Shown here in pieces: positions 1 to 8,932 of a DNA stretch of 64,000 nt (the first letter of the stretch is position 1; each line of letters opens with the position of its first letter). The notes below the pieces were generated by a model. The model saw nothing but the letters and a program-made list of their open reading frames with translations. It had not been told where the DNA came from and did not search any database. The stretch comes from an uncultured Opitutales bacterium (GTDB lineage: Bacteria > Verrucomicrobiota > Verrucomicrobiia > Opitutales > Intestinicryptomonadaceae). A program made the position numbers and the translations under genes. The stretch is from positions 51,239-115,238 of the forward strand of contig CALXLM010000017.1 in NCBI GenBank assembly GCA_944389195.1. Direction: 5' to 3'.

Positions 1-1
1 G

Positions 2-232
2 GTTGAGCGCAATCCGTACCATTTGAATCTCGTATCGTATATGACAGACAATGTCAGGCGTGGGGCCGAGATTGTAGGGGGGCAGGGCGGTAGCGCTCCC
101 GATTTTCAGTTCGGGCAGATATACCGCGTATTGCGCAATAACGGCTCCGGTTGGAAACCCGCCTTCAAATCTAAGATTCTGCCAGCCTGCGCTTCAGTAT
201 CGGAATTGTTGGATATAGCATTATGGAAGTAA
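2..232 (+). CDS. C-terminal end of an unrecognised protein (5' end outside window)
   Basis: An open frame enters from the left edge and ends in TAA at 230-232, so only about 76 C-terminal residues are visible. The frame has no stop back to base 2, and its stop overlaps the nagB start codon by 10 bases, which suggests a translationally coupled operon. The visible residues include a glycine-rich stretch (EIVGGQGGSAPDF) and a basic/aromatic segment. I do not recognise the family. The overlap with nagB makes an amino-sugar or sugar-phosphate role plausible, but that is inference from context only. Confidence 0.6.
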   Translation, partial: VERNPYHLNLVSYMTDNVRRGAEIVGGQGGSAPDFQFGQIYRVLRNNGSGWKPAFKSKILPACASVSELLDIALWK

Positions 233-1011
233 TTATTTACCCTGACAAGGAAAGCGCCAATAGGGCTGCTGCAGATTTTGTTGCGAACGCGCTCAGACGC
301 AATCCGCACATGGTATTGGGTTTGGCCACGGGCGAGACTCCGCTTGGGCTTTATTCGAATCTCATAAAAATGAATGCTTGCGGACAGATAAGCTTCGCGG
401 GTGTGACGTCGTTCAATTTAGACGAATATGTAGGTATTGATAAGAACGATGAAAATTCGTACGCCCGCTACATGCGCGATAATTTTTTCGACAAAATAGA
501 CATCGATATTTCAAATACGCACATACCCGACGGCATGGCTGAAGACATAAGGCAGTCGTGCCGCGCGTATGAAAAAAGCATAAGGGACGCCGGTGGCATC
601 GATTTGCAGATACTTGGCATAGGAAGCGACGGGCATATAGGTTTTAACGAACCTACGTCGTCGTTGGCTTCGCGCACTCGCATGAAGACCCTTACGAGCG
701 AAACTATTCAAGATAATGCGAGGTTTTTTGGAGGCGATCCCGACGCCGTTCCCCGACATGTTCTGACGATGGGCATAGGTACCATACTGGAGGCCGATAC
801 CGTAATTTTGTTGGCCTACGGAGTTTCAAAGGCTGCCGCCGTGGCCGCTATGGCCGAAGGGCCGATTACGTCGATGATACCCGCATCGGCATTGCAGATG
901 CATCCGAGCGTTAAGATATTTTTGGACGAACCGGCCGCTTCAAAACTGAAGCTTGCAGACTATTACAAATGGGTATATTCCCGCAAGCCTTCAATCGACG
1001 CTAAACATTGA
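223..1011 (+). CDS. nagB: Glucosamine-6-phosphate deaminase
   Basis: This enzyme converts glucosamine 6-phosphate to fructose 6-phosphate and ammonia in the cytoplasm, the last step that brings amino sugars into glycolysis. The 262-residue product has the family length. It shows the N-terminal phosphate-binding loop GLATGETPLGLY, the SFNLDEYVG segment carrying the catalytic Asp, and the signature LGIGSDGHIGFNEP with the catalytic His. The start ATG at 223 overlaps the end of the preceding gene. Downstream, the gene is convergent with ftsZ; a weak G/C-rich inverted repeat near 1046-1074 lies between them and could act as a terminator. Confidence 0.95.
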   Translation: MEVIIYPDKESANRAAADFVANALRRNPHMVLGLATGETPLGLYSNLIKMNACGQISFAGVTSFNLDEYVGIDKNDENSYARYMRDNFFDKIDIDISNTHIPDGMAEDIRQSCRAYEKSIRDAGGIDLQILGIGSDGHIGFNEPTSSLASRTRMKTLTSETIQDNARFFGGDPDAVPRHVLTMGIGTILEADTVILLAYGVSKAAAVAAMAEGPITSMIPASALQMHPSVKIFLDEPAASKLKLADYYKWVYSRKPSIDAKH

Positions 1012-1121
1012 GGGTCGTCCTTTCTTGAGAGGTTATTTTTAATAGCGGCGGATTTTTTGTGGGCGAACCGCCGTAATGGCTTTTGCCTCTTTAAAGATGC
1101 TTTGCAGGCGTTAAATTGGGT

Positions 1122-2453
1122 TTAGAGCAGCGATATTTTTACGCCTTTTCTCATATATGTTGGAACGTCGAGATCCACGCCGTTTCGTATATTTGGCGGT
1201 GTGTCCTGAAAAAATCCCCGCTGTTGCGAAAGTTCCATAAATTCGAATTCGGTTTGGATTCTTTGCGTTTCGCCCTGTTCTTTTTCGTGCCGTTTGCGTT
1301 TCCCGAAACTGAAAAACGATTTTCTTGCAGGTTTTTCCTCTGGTTCCGCAAGTACCGGAGCGGGGAACGCGGCAGGCGAAACTTTAGGCGGGACAGCTAC
1401 GCTTGTGCTGCTGCTTGATGTAATTGTATCGTCCTTGGCTTCAGGAAACGAAACGTCCGGATTTTCGTTTTCGCCTGGTTCGTGGGAAAATTCGGGTTCA
1501 TTCGGCTCTGCGCCAATGGGTTGTTTTTTTTGCGCGCACCGGCAAAGCCCCATAGTACAAACTTCAATAGTTTCGTCTGGGCGATCTTCGGTTATTGCAC
1601 CAAACGCCACTCTTTCCGGATGCCCGAACTTTTCCGAAACGGATTCGAGAAGCATTTGCATTTTATTCATTTCGAAGTTGGTGCCGCATCTGAGCCCGAC
1701 AATTAAAGAAGTAGCGCGCGAAAAGTCGGGCATAAGAGGAGAGAGCATAAGCCGTTCTATTGCGGTATCCACGGAGTTTTCACCTTCTCCGGTTCCGTAT
1801 GCGATAAACGATATCGAGTCTTGTTCGCCGGTGAAAATCTTTAAAAACGAGGGGAAGTCGATATTGACAGCGCCTTTTGACGTGAGGATTTTAACGAGCG
1901 AAGTGACGGCGGATACGACGTTTAAATTTGCAATGGAAAAAGCTTCGGATACCGGGACTTTTAAGCGCGCCAGAATTATGTCGTTTCTTAGTGCAAATGC
2001 GGCGCGGCAGCGCTTAGAGAGATAGTTTTGCGCGCGCACCGCCAAGACTTCGCGCTGTGTCCCCTCGACCGAAAGCGGCATAATCGCAAACGAGACAACC
2101 GCGCAGTCCGGATTTTCGGCCGCCAATTTTGAGATCATAGGAGCCACAACGCTTCCCGTTCCGCCGCCCAATCCGGCAACCAAAATCAAAAGGCGCGCGT
2201 TTTCGGATATCGCTCCGAGTTCGCCGGCGTGCGCCACGGCCGCCTCTTTTGCCACAGAGGTGTCGCAACCTGACCCTTCGCCGTTTTCAATAAGGGGGAT
2301 TTTTTTATCGGCGCGGCTCGTTGCGACTTTATCGGCGTCGGTATCGACTGCTACCAGTAATGCGCCGTCGATTCCACTGTCGGCGATATCGTTTAAGACA
2401 GAAACGCCAGCTCCTCCGATGCCTGCTATTACTATCTGGGATTTTTGTGGCAT
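1122..2453 (-). CDS. ftsZ: Cell division GTPase FtsZ, divergent
   Basis: Tubulin-like GTPase expected to form the Z-ring at mid-cell. The 443-residue product has the N-terminal GIGGAG loop, the tubulin signature GGGTGSV (96-102; usual form GGGTGTG), the EGTQR and RNDII segments of the nucleotide pocket, a charged Pro/Glu-rich linker from about 315 to 425, and a C-terminal peptide (VDLDVPTYMRKG) of the kind that binds FtsA. The T7 loop reads NIDFPS (197-202) where most FtsZ proteins have NxDFAD, so the second acidic residue needed for GTP hydrolysis in the neighbouring subunit is Ser202. It is the last gene of the dcw operon, 1 bp after ftsA. Identity is secure from context and motifs; full GTPase activity is not. 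Confidence 0.93.
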   Translation of the reverse strand: MPQKSQIVIAGIGGAGVSVLNDIADSGIDGALLVAVDTDADKVATSRADKKIPLIENGEGSGCDTSVAKEAAVAHAGELGAISENARLLILVAGLGGGTGSVVAPMISKLAAENPDCAVVSFAIMPLSVEGTQREVLAVRAQNYLSKRCRAAFALRNDIILARLKVPVSEAFSIANLNVVSAVTSLVKILTSKGAVNIDFPSFLKIFTGEQDSISFIAYGTGEGENSVDTAIERLMLSPLMPDFSRATSLIVGLRCGTNFEMNKMQMLLESVSEKFGHPERVAFGAITEDRPDETIEVCTMGLCRCAQKKQPIGAEPNEPEFSHEPGENENPDVSFPEAKDDTITSSSSTSVAVPPKVSPAAFPAPVLAEPEEKPARKSFFSFGKRKRHEKEQGETQRIQTEFEFMELSQQRGFFQDTPPNIRNGVDLDVPTYMRKGVKISLL

Positions 2454-2454
2454 G

Positions 2455-3645
2455 TTAAAAATTAAATATGTTTGAGAACCAGTTTGTCTTTTTGCGCGAC
2501 CTTATTTCCTCCTCCATTCTCGCGTGCTCCAAGAGCCCGAGTGCGGTCGAAAATTCCTGATATCTCAAAGCGGGCTGAAGTGAACTTCCGAATTTCCCCT
2601 TTGAGCATGGAACTTCAAGAACGGCCGAGGCGAGCTCGCAAATTCCCGAGAGGTTTGAGGTTCCTCCGGTTAGCACTACTTCGTTTAGTTCGGCGTATTC
2701 CGGCATATGTTCGGCGCATTCGTCACGGAGAAGGCAGAATAGCTCCTCAAGCCGCGATCGTATTATTAGATTGACCGCTTCCATCGGAATTTTTTTGTCG
2801 CCTATCTGTTGGTTCCCGATATTCCAAAATTTTTGGGACTTTTCGTCCGCCGTAATTGTGGCTTTGCCGCAGTGGATTTTAATTCTTTCGGAGTCCTTTC
2901 TGCTGAGGCGCAATCCGAATGAAAGGTCGTTTGTGATGTGGTCTCCGCCGACCGGTATGACGCCCGCAAATACCGGCTTGCCGTGCTTGAAGTAGGCGTA
3001 GTCGCTCGTTCCGCAGCCTATATCGACCACGAGAACACCGTTCTCCCTCTGAACGGCGTCAGTGACGATATATCCGGACGCTATTCCTGAAAAAACCAGA
3101 TATTCAACCTCGAGCCCGAAGCTTTGCACGACGTGCAGCGCGTCGGTGATTTTTTCCCTGTCGCCGTGGAGCATCCAATACGATACCTCTATGTGTTCGG
3201 CGCGTTCACCGATGGGATCGGCGCAGTATTTCCCGTCGAGAAAGTATCCGCTGCAGATTCTTTGTATGTATGTTCTTCCGTTTGCCAGCGATTTTCCCCG
3301 CGCGTCGTCGACCGCCCTCTGCAGATCGTCGCGTCTCACAACGCCGTCAGCGCTAGACACGTTTGCAGAACCGGTGTTGCGGAATCCCCTTATATGCGTT
3401 CCGCTGATTCCCAGGCAAACGGATTTTATGGGAGTTGCGCTCGAATGTTCCGCCATTACGATGGCCGTTTGCGCTTGGGCCGCCGCCTTTACAACGTCGC
3501 ATATGTCGGCTTTTTTGACCCCTGCGGTGGTGGCTTGCCCGCTTCCGACAATGTTGAGCATTTTGCCGTCGACGATTTCCCCGAGAAACACCTGCATTTT
3601 CCCGGTTCCGATTTCGAGTGCGGCTATCGTTTTGCTTTTGCTCAT
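2455..3645 (-). CDS. ftsA: Cell division protein FtsA
   Basis: Actin-like ATPase that tethers FtsZ filaments to the membrane. The 396 residues include the phosphate-1 motif (ALEIGTGKMQVFLGE), the SHS2/1C region in the first third, the phosphate-2 motif VVDIGCGTSDYAYF and the adenosine motif VVLTGGTSNLSG. The C-terminus ends in a short amphipathic, aromatic stretch (NWFSNIFNF), matching the membrane-targeting helix of the family. It lies between ftsQ (4-bp overlap) and ftsZ (1-bp gap), the usual order. Confidence 0.95.
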   Translation of the reverse strand: MSKSKTIAALEIGTGKMQVFLGEIVDGKMLNIVGSGQATTAGVKKADICDVVKAAAQAQTAIVMAEHSSATPIKSVCLGISGTHIRGFRNTGSANVSSADGVVRRDDLQRAVDDARGKSLANGRTYIQRICSGYFLDGKYCADPIGERAEHIEVSYWMLHGDREKITDALHVVQSFGLEVEYLVFSGIASGYIVTDAVQRENGVLVVDIGCGTSDYAYFKHGKPVFAGVIPVGGDHITNDLSFGLRLSRKDSERIKIHCGKATITADEKSQKFWNIGNQQIGDKKIPMEAVNLIIRSRLEELFCLLRDECAEHMPEYAELNEVVLTGGTSNLSGICELASAVLEVPCSKGKFGSSLQPALRYQEFSTALGLLEHARMEEEIRSRKKTNWFSNIFNF

Positions 3646-4553
3646 TTCTCTTTCGGTTGTTGGTTTTCGAATTTTACGACGGACCAGTCGCTGAGTGTCA
3701 GGTCTATTTTTTCGATTTTGCTGTGCGGATTTTCCCGCATATATTTCATTATATATTCGAGTCTGTCAAGCTGCCGGGGATATTCCTCCGGCTTAAAGAC
3801 GATTTTTGTCCCGCCGCGGGAGACCGCCGTTATGAGGGGAAGCGTCCGGCTGTAAAGCTGCGATACGTCTATTGACGCCCAATTTTTCAGCTCTTCGGGA
3901 AGGCGCGATTCAATCGCCCCGAGAAATTCGCATATTTTTTTTGCTCCGGGATAGGGGGAGGGAACGTCCCCGTCGAAGCTTATTTTCACGCCCTCGACAA
4001 ATTTTAGCGAGTCTATCGTTTCCTGGGGTATGCATATCGGAAGGAAAAACGAACCGTCGCCGTCCATGAGATATGTGCGGGTTTCATAGTCTATTTTGAG
4101 CGCGATTTTCGCGACGGGGAAACGTTCCGATATCGTTATGCGCAAAACGTCCGGATAGACCCTTTCAACTTTGGACGACTTTATTTGCGAGAGGGCGTCG
4201 AGCGCCTGCTTTACCGCAAAAATGTTTACGTCGGCGAGCTTGGACCCGCGCGGTATTTTCAAGTATCCGTTCATCCAAGTGCCCGATATCGCCCCGTCGG
4301 TTTTCATTTCTATGTGGCGTATTTGGCTGCTTGCAGTTCCGAATATTTCGTCGAAGTAGAGGTTTTGATAGGCATAGTACGCCCCGAAGCAGGCCGCTCC
4401 CGACGCGGCGACGAATGCCGCGCGCCTCGTCCACAGCCACAGGGCGCGAAAACGCGCACGCCACGATATCGGCTTTCTCCGCGAGTTTTTTGACACGGAA
4501 CCCCTTTTTAGCGAGGTCCAGTCGGCGGAGTCGTCTGTTTTTCTTTTGCTCAT
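3642..4553 (-). CDS. ftsQ: Cell division protein FtsQ (POTRA-type)
   Basis: Bitopic inner-membrane protein that links early and late division proteins. The 303-residue product has a basic cytoplasmic N-terminus of about 40 residues, one membrane segment (about 45-62, rich in Ala and aromatic residues), then a periplasmic POTRA-like region (about 80-150, with the ERVYPDVLRITISERFPVA strand typical of FtsQ), and a C-terminal beta region. Sequence conservation in this family is low, so the call relies on this layout and on the position between ddl and ftsA, with 4-bp overlaps on both sides. Confidence 0.85.
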   Translation of the reverse strand: MSKRKTDDSADWTSLKRGSVSKNSRRKPISWRARFRALWLWTRRAAFVAASGAACFGAYYAYQNLYFDEIFGTASSQIRHIEMKTDGAISGTWMNGYLKIPRGSKLADVNIFAVKQALDALSQIKSSKVERVYPDVLRITISERFPVAKIALKIDYETRTYLMDGDGSFFLPICIPQETIDSLKFVEGVKISFDGDVPSPYPGAKKICEFLGAIESRLPEELKNWASIDVSQLYSRTLPLITAVSRGGTKIVFKPEEYPRQLDRLEYIMKYMRENPHSKIEKIDLTLSDWSVVKFENQQPKEK

Positions 4554-5464
4554 TTATTTTGAAATCTCGATACGGCGCCTTCCACAAGTTTTGCGCAAAG
4601 GCTTTCGAAGTCGTATCCTGCGCAGCTTGCGCTTTTGGGAAGGAGGCTTGTGGGCGTCATTCCGGGAAGCGTGTTTATTTCGAGTATGACAAAATTTTCT
4701 TTGCCGTCGCCTATAAAATCCACTCGGGCAAAATCGCGGCACCCGCAGGCATGAAAGGCAGTTTCGGCCGCGCACCTCATGGCGGTTTCGCTTTCTTCCG
4801 AAATTTTTGCCGGATATTCGTAGCGCGTAGAACCGGGAGTATATTTTCTCTTAAAATCGTAAACTCCGCCTTCAGGTATTATTTCAACCACGCCCGTCGA
4901 TTTTCCGTATATTACCCCTATTGAAAATTCCCTGCCTTTACGGAAATCTTCCGCCATCCATTTCCCCTCTGTTATGGACTCGAGGGCTTTTACGGCGCCT
5001 TCCTCTGTCAGAGCCACAGAGAGTCCAACGCTGCTTCCCTTATCTGCCGGCTTTATTATTGCGCCGTTTGGGAATAGCCCAAAAATCGAAGAGGCTGAAG
5101 GCTTGCTTGCGGCGTCGAATTCATAGGATTGCGCCGTAGGAAGCCCCGCAAAGCGCATCAGAGCCTTTGCGGCCGGCTTTACCATGCATGTGCGGCTCGA
5201 CAACGGCCCGCAGCCGGCGTATGAGAATCCCGAGGCCTCAAGCTGAGACTGCAGAGTGCCGTCCTCTCCGTAGTCTCCGTGCATTGCCGGATAGACCACC
5301 GTATCTTTCGGATTGATTCCGGAGGGAAGTTTGTTTTCGTCGAGCCTTATTAGAAAGGCGTCGAAATTTTTGCGGAGCGCATTGCAGACGCTTTTTCCGC
5401 TTACGAGCGAAACTTCGCGCTCGGGCGATATTCCGCCGCATAAAACTGCGATTTTCGGTTTCAT
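4550..5464 (-). CDS. ddl: D-alanine--D-alanine ligase
   Basis: ATP-grasp ligase that makes the D-Ala-D-Ala dipeptide added by MurF. The 304-residue product starts with the family motif VLCGGISPEREVSL, has the ATP-grasp central region (GAIIKPADKGSSVG), the omega-loop segment YTPGSTRYEYPA, and the C-terminal metal and substrate motif LEINTLPGMTPTSLLP. The length is typical. It overlaps murC and ftsQ by 4 bp each. No murB gene sits beside it, although murB is common at this position. Confidence 0.95.
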   Translation of the reverse strand: MKPKIAVLCGGISPEREVSLVSGKSVCNALRKNFDAFLIRLDENKLPSGINPKDTVVYPAMHGDYGEDGTLQSQLEASGFSYAGCGPLSSRTCMVKPAAKALMRFAGLPTAQSYEFDAASKPSASSIFGLFPNGAIIKPADKGSSVGLSVALTEEGAVKALESITEGKWMAEDFRKGREFSIGVIYGKSTGVVEIIPEGGVYDFKRKYTPGSTRYEYPAKISEESETAMRCAAETAFHACGCRDFARVDFIGDGKENFVILEINTLPGMTPTSLLPKSASCAGYDFESLCAKLVEGAVSRFQNK

Positions 5465-6699
5465 TTTATGGAATTGAAGAAATTTTTTGCGGAGAAATAA
5501 AAATCCCCTGCGCCTATGACGGCAACGTTTAATTTTCCAGCTTTAGGGTCATTTAACTTGTCCGAAAGCATGTTAAAAAAATCAGACGGATCCGCAAGCT
5601 TAATGCGGCGCGATTTTGACGTTATTGCTGAGCTTTCGCCAAGCGGGTCGGGGAGCTCGCTTGCGGCGTACACAGGCAGGACGAAAATGGAGGCGCCGTC
5701 GGCTCGCGATTCAAGAACTTCCGCAAACTCAGATGCGAATCTGCGCGTTCTCGTGTACCGGTGTGGCTGGAATGCGACTATTTTTTCGCCTTTATACTTT
5801 TTAAAAAACCATTTCAGGAAAGATGCAAGCTCGTTCGGGTGGTGTGCGTAGTCCGCGACTGCGGCGATTTTCCGGGTGTCGCACAGGACTTCCTGACGGC
5901 GCAAAAGTCCGCGGTAGTCGTCGAGGACGGAAATGTCGGGGAAGGACGCGAAGCTTTCCTCGATTGCGGCGAGAGCCATTGCGCGGTTTGCCCCCATAAA
6001 GTCTTCGGGCGCATCCACCGCGCGCGACGGCGTTCCGGAGAGAGACGCGATGCGCGCCAGCACGGCGTTGCGTTTCGGATATACGACCATCTTTTTTGTT
6101 CTCATGAAGAGTCGCAAAAACATTTTCTCCATGTGAGCCGCATCTCCGTACGTATCGGTATGGTCTAAATCGGAATTGAGGGCAACGGTGATTTCAGGGC
6201 GGAAATTCTCTATAGTGCCGTCGCTTTCGTCTATCTCGGATATTACGATGCCGCCTTCGCCGCAGTATCTGTGCATTGGGAAATCCACAGGTACTGCGCC
6301 TACGAGATATCCGCAATTAAGCCCGAGTTTTATAGCGGCATGGGCGGCCATAGCGCTCACGGTGCTTTTGCCATGGCTGCCCACAATTGCGGTCAGACGT
6401 CTGGCGGCGCATATTTTTGCCCAGCATTCTCCGCGCTTCATTATCGATGAGCATCCGGTTATTGCCCGTATTTCGCCTATCTTCCGCGCGAGCGCCGTAC
6501 TAATGACAACCTGCCTGTCGGCGTCGAGCATGCGCGGCTCGGAAAATTCAATTCCGCATTTTTCAAGGGCGCTTTTGATGTCGAAATTTGGGGAGTGGTC
6601 GAAACCCTCGACGTCGGCGCCGCCGTCCTTTAAAAACGCCGCCAACGGCGCCATGCCCATACCGCAAACGCCCATCATGTAGAATTTATTCCCCATCAT
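5461..6699 (-). CDS. murC: UDP-N-acetylmuramate--L-alanine ligase
   Basis: Adds L-Ala to UDP-MurNAc, the first peptide step of peptidoglycan precursor synthesis. The 412-residue product has the N-terminal Rossmann loop GVCGMGMAPLA, the P-loop GSHGKSTVSA (Ser where most have Thr), SEIDESDGT, ALNSDLDHTDTYG and the C-terminal motifs YAHHPNEL and FQPHRYTRTR. These separate MurC from the other Mur ligases; a recycling ligase of the Mpl type is less likely given its place in the dcw cluster. It overlaps murG and ddl by 4 bp each. At 412 residues it is somewhat short for the family. Confidence 0.92.
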   Translation of the reverse strand: MMGNKFYMMGVCGMGMAPLAAFLKDGGADVEGFDHSPNFDIKSALEKCGIEFSEPRMLDADRQVVISTALARKIGEIRAITGCSSIMKRGECWAKICAARRLTAIVGSHGKSTVSAMAAHAAIKLGLNCGYLVGAVPVDFPMHRYCGEGGIVISEIDESDGTIENFRPEITVALNSDLDHTDTYGDAAHMEKMFLRLFMRTKKMVVYPKRNAVLARIASLSGTPSRAVDAPEDFMGANRAMALAAIEESFASFPDISVLDDYRGLLRRQEVLCDTRKIAAVADYAHHPNELASFLKWFFKKYKGEKIVAFQPHRYTRTRRFASEFAEVLESRADGASIFVLPVYAASELPDPLGESSAITSKSRRIKLADPSDFFNMLSDKLNDPKAGKLNVAVIGAGDFYFSAKNFFNSIK

Positions 6700-7793
6700 T
6701 CCGGTTCCCTGCGCGCTATGCCGGCAAGGTCGGCGACAATCTTTGAAGTGTCGTTCAAGTCGTCGACGCGTTCGAGATTTTTCTTCATTGCCTCCCTGAG
6801 GCGGCCGTTTTCAAAGAGCTCCTTTACCTCGGCAAATAGCCTGTTGATATCGCGCTGCTCGAGTACGACGCACGCCCCCTGCTTTTCGAAACATTTTGCG
6901 TTTTCGAGCTGGTGGTTGTCGGCCGCGAAAGGGTAGGGGACGACAACCGACGGAACGCGGCAGCGCGCCAATTCGGCTATGGTTCCCGCGCCGGCGCGGG
7001 CCACCACGAGCTTTGCAGCCGAGAGCGCCGCCGCCATATTGTCGCAAAACTCCATAAACTTAATCCGCCTTTCGGATCCGTCTTTTGATATGGCGGTTTT
7101 ATCGGAAAATTTGTGTTTTCCCGGGCCGCATACGCATAGAACGTCTATGTTTTCAGCGGCGAGCTTTTCGAAATTTTGGCAGGCCCATTCGTTGAGCGCC
7201 GCCGCTCCCTGGCTTCCCCCGAGAACGAGAAGTATGTTTGCATCGCCCCCAAACCCTAAAATTTTTTTTGCGTCCAATGACGGCATGCGCTTTATCTCCG
7301 CGCGGATGGGATACCCCGAATACTTTACCTGTCCCGATTTTCTGCGCGGAATCTTGACGCCGTACGGAACATAGATGCGTTTTGCAAAGCGCCCGAGCAG
7401 CCTGGTGGCCTTGCCGGGTTTTCGGTTGGCTTCATGCAGCACTATCGGAATGTCCATGCATGCCGCGGCGAGCGACACCCCCAGCGAATTGAACCCCCCG
7501 AAACTTATGACGACATCGTATTTTCCATCCGCAAGAAGCTTTTTCCCGAACGACACCGCCCTTTTTAGCTCGAGGATAAACTTGAAAATCTTTATCGGAT
7601 TTTTAGGAAATGCCATGCCCGGAGCCCTGATTATGTCAAGGTCTGAATATTTTTCGGAAAGCCTGGAGTCCACCTGCTTTTTGCTTATGACAAAACTCGC
7701 CTGGTGGCCGGCTTCTATAAGGGCCTGTCCGACCGCGAGTCCGGGGGCGAGGTGTCCGCCGGTTCCACCGCATAATATTATGAATTTGCTCAT
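6696..7793 (-). CDS. murG: UDP-GlcNAc:lipid I N-acetylglucosaminyltransferase MurG
   Basis: GT28 glycosyltransferase at the inner face of the membrane; it turns lipid I into lipid II. I place the start at the ATG at 7793 (365 residues) because the product then begins MSKFIILCGGTGGHLAPGLAV, the canonical MurG N-terminus; the frame stays open further upstream but that part is antisense to conserved ftsW. Other motifs are LGGSQGAAALNEW and the donor-binding segment RAGAGTIAELARCRVPSVV with PFAADNHQ. Start and ftsW stop overlap as ATGA. Confidence 0.95.
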   Translation of the reverse strand: MSKFIILCGGTGGHLAPGLAVGQALIEAGHQASFVISKKQVDSRLSEKYSDLDIIRAPGMAFPKNPIKIFKFILELKRAVSFGKKLLADGKYDVVISFGGFNSLGVSLAAACMDIPIVLHEANRKPGKATRLLGRFAKRIYVPYGVKIPRRKSGQVKYSGYPIRAEIKRMPSLDAKKILGFGGDANILLVLGGSQGAAALNEWACQNFEKLAAENIDVLCVCGPGKHKFSDKTAISKDGSERRIKFMEFCDNMAAALSAAKLVVARAGAGTIAELARCRVPSVVVPYPFAADNHQLENAKCFEKQGACVVLEQRDINRLFAEVKELFENGRLREAMKKNLERVDDLNDTSKIVADLAGIARREPE

Positions 7794-8917
7794 AGTTCGC
7801 TTGCGTTTATTTTTGCGGGCTTGCTCCACGACCTCATGCAGTTTATAAGCAGTCCGATGAATGCGAACATGGCGACGAGGTTTGATCCGCCGTAGCTTAT
7901 AAACGGTAGTGAAATTCCCTTTGTGGGCATCAGTCCGGTGACTACGCACATATTCGAAAGCGCCTGTACGACAACCATCAGCAGCGCGCCAGTGGCCACC
8001 GAAAACTCATACAAATTCGGCGCCTTCCTGAGATTGAGAAGACCCGCAATAAAGATGATGAGAAACATTGCCACTACCAGACTTGTAAACACGAGGCCAA
8101 GTTCCTCGCCGACTATCGCGAAAACAAAGTCGGTGTGGGCCTCTGGCAGAAATGCGAGCTGCTGCCGTCCCTGTCCAATCCCTACCCCTGTCAGCTTTCC
8201 GGAACCGAACGCGAGTATGGCCTGATATAACTGGTACGAACCTTCTGTTTTTGTGCCTTCAATGTCGAGAAAGCTTAAGACCCTCTGAAGCCTTACCGGA
8301 TTCATGTAAACCAGCGCGCAGAACGCCGCAAAGAAGGGCAAGCCCAACGCGAGAATGTGCGATATGCGAGCGCCGGCGAGAAAAATGAGCACGAACCCGA
8401 TTGCCGCGAATACGGCCGTCGTGCCGTAGTCGGGCTCAATTATGATAAGCGCGCAAAACGCCCCTACAATGCAGAGTGGTTTTATCAGTCCGTGCCAGAA
8501 CGACTTTATGCGGCGCTGGTTGTTGTATAAATACGACGACAGCCATATTATAAACGCGAATTTTGCGATATCGCTGGGCTGCACGGCGAAAATTTTCAAA
8601 TCTATCCACCTGTACGCCCCGTTTACCTCCTTCGCCAGCGGCGAGCAGACGGCCATCACCAGCAGCACCATCGAAACCGCCGCAAAAGGAACGGCTATCG
8701 ATTTTAAAAACTTTAAATCCACAACCGAGGCAAACGAACCCGCGGCTATTGCAATCGCAAGCCAAACGGACTGTTTGCGCACAATGGCATACGGGTCGTC
8801 TCCGCCCGCGCCCGCGCTGAGCAATATCAGCAATCCGAGCGACGTCAAAAAAACAACGGGCAGGAGCACCAAAATCCACGCGCCAAACAATCCAGATTTT
8901 TCAGTTTTGGCGGGCAT
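7790..8917 (-). CDS. ftsW: SEDS peptidoglycan glycosyltransferase FtsW
   Basis: Septal peptidoglycan polymerase that works with the class B PBP FtsI. The 375-residue polytopic protein has about ten hydrophobic segments and the SEDS motifs: LPEAHTDFVFAIVGEELG in the large periplasmic loop (with the Asp/Glu residues needed for polymerisation) and ISLPFISYGGSNLVA near the C-terminus. RodA is the alternative, but the place between murD/LysM and murG in the dcw cluster favours FtsW. Confidence 0.93.
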   Translation of the reverse strand: MPAKTEKSGLFGAWILVLLPVVFLTSLGLLILLSAGAGGDDPYAIVRKQSVWLAIAIAAGSFASVVDLKFLKSIAVPFAAVSMVLLVMAVCSPLAKEVNGAYRWIDLKIFAVQPSDIAKFAFIIWLSSYLYNNQRRIKSFWHGLIKPLCIVGAFCALIIIEPDYGTTAVFAAIGFVLIFLAGARISHILALGLPFFAAFCALVYMNPVRLQRVLSFLDIEGTKTEGSYQLYQAILAFGSGKLTGVGIGQGRQQLAFLPEAHTDFVFAIVGEELGLVFTSLVVAMFLIIFIAGLLNLRKAPNLYEFSVATGALLMVVVQALSNMCVVTGLMPTKGISLPFISYGGSNLVAMFAFIGLLINCMRSWSKPAKINASEL

Positions 8918-8932
8918 CCTTGGCGTAATGGT

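Noticed and set aside
1294..2025. A 243-codon frame on the plus strand opposite ftsZ
   Set aside because: Antisense shadow of ftsZ; the protein read backwards has no family motif and ftsZ motifs are clear on the other strand.
3124..3855. A 243-codon plus-strand frame opposite ftsA
   Set aside because: Shadow; conserved FtsA motifs are on the minus strand.
7794..7949. Longer N-terminus for murG
   Set aside because: These residues are antisense to the conserved C-terminus of ftsW, and MurG proteins start with the CGGTGGHL strand.
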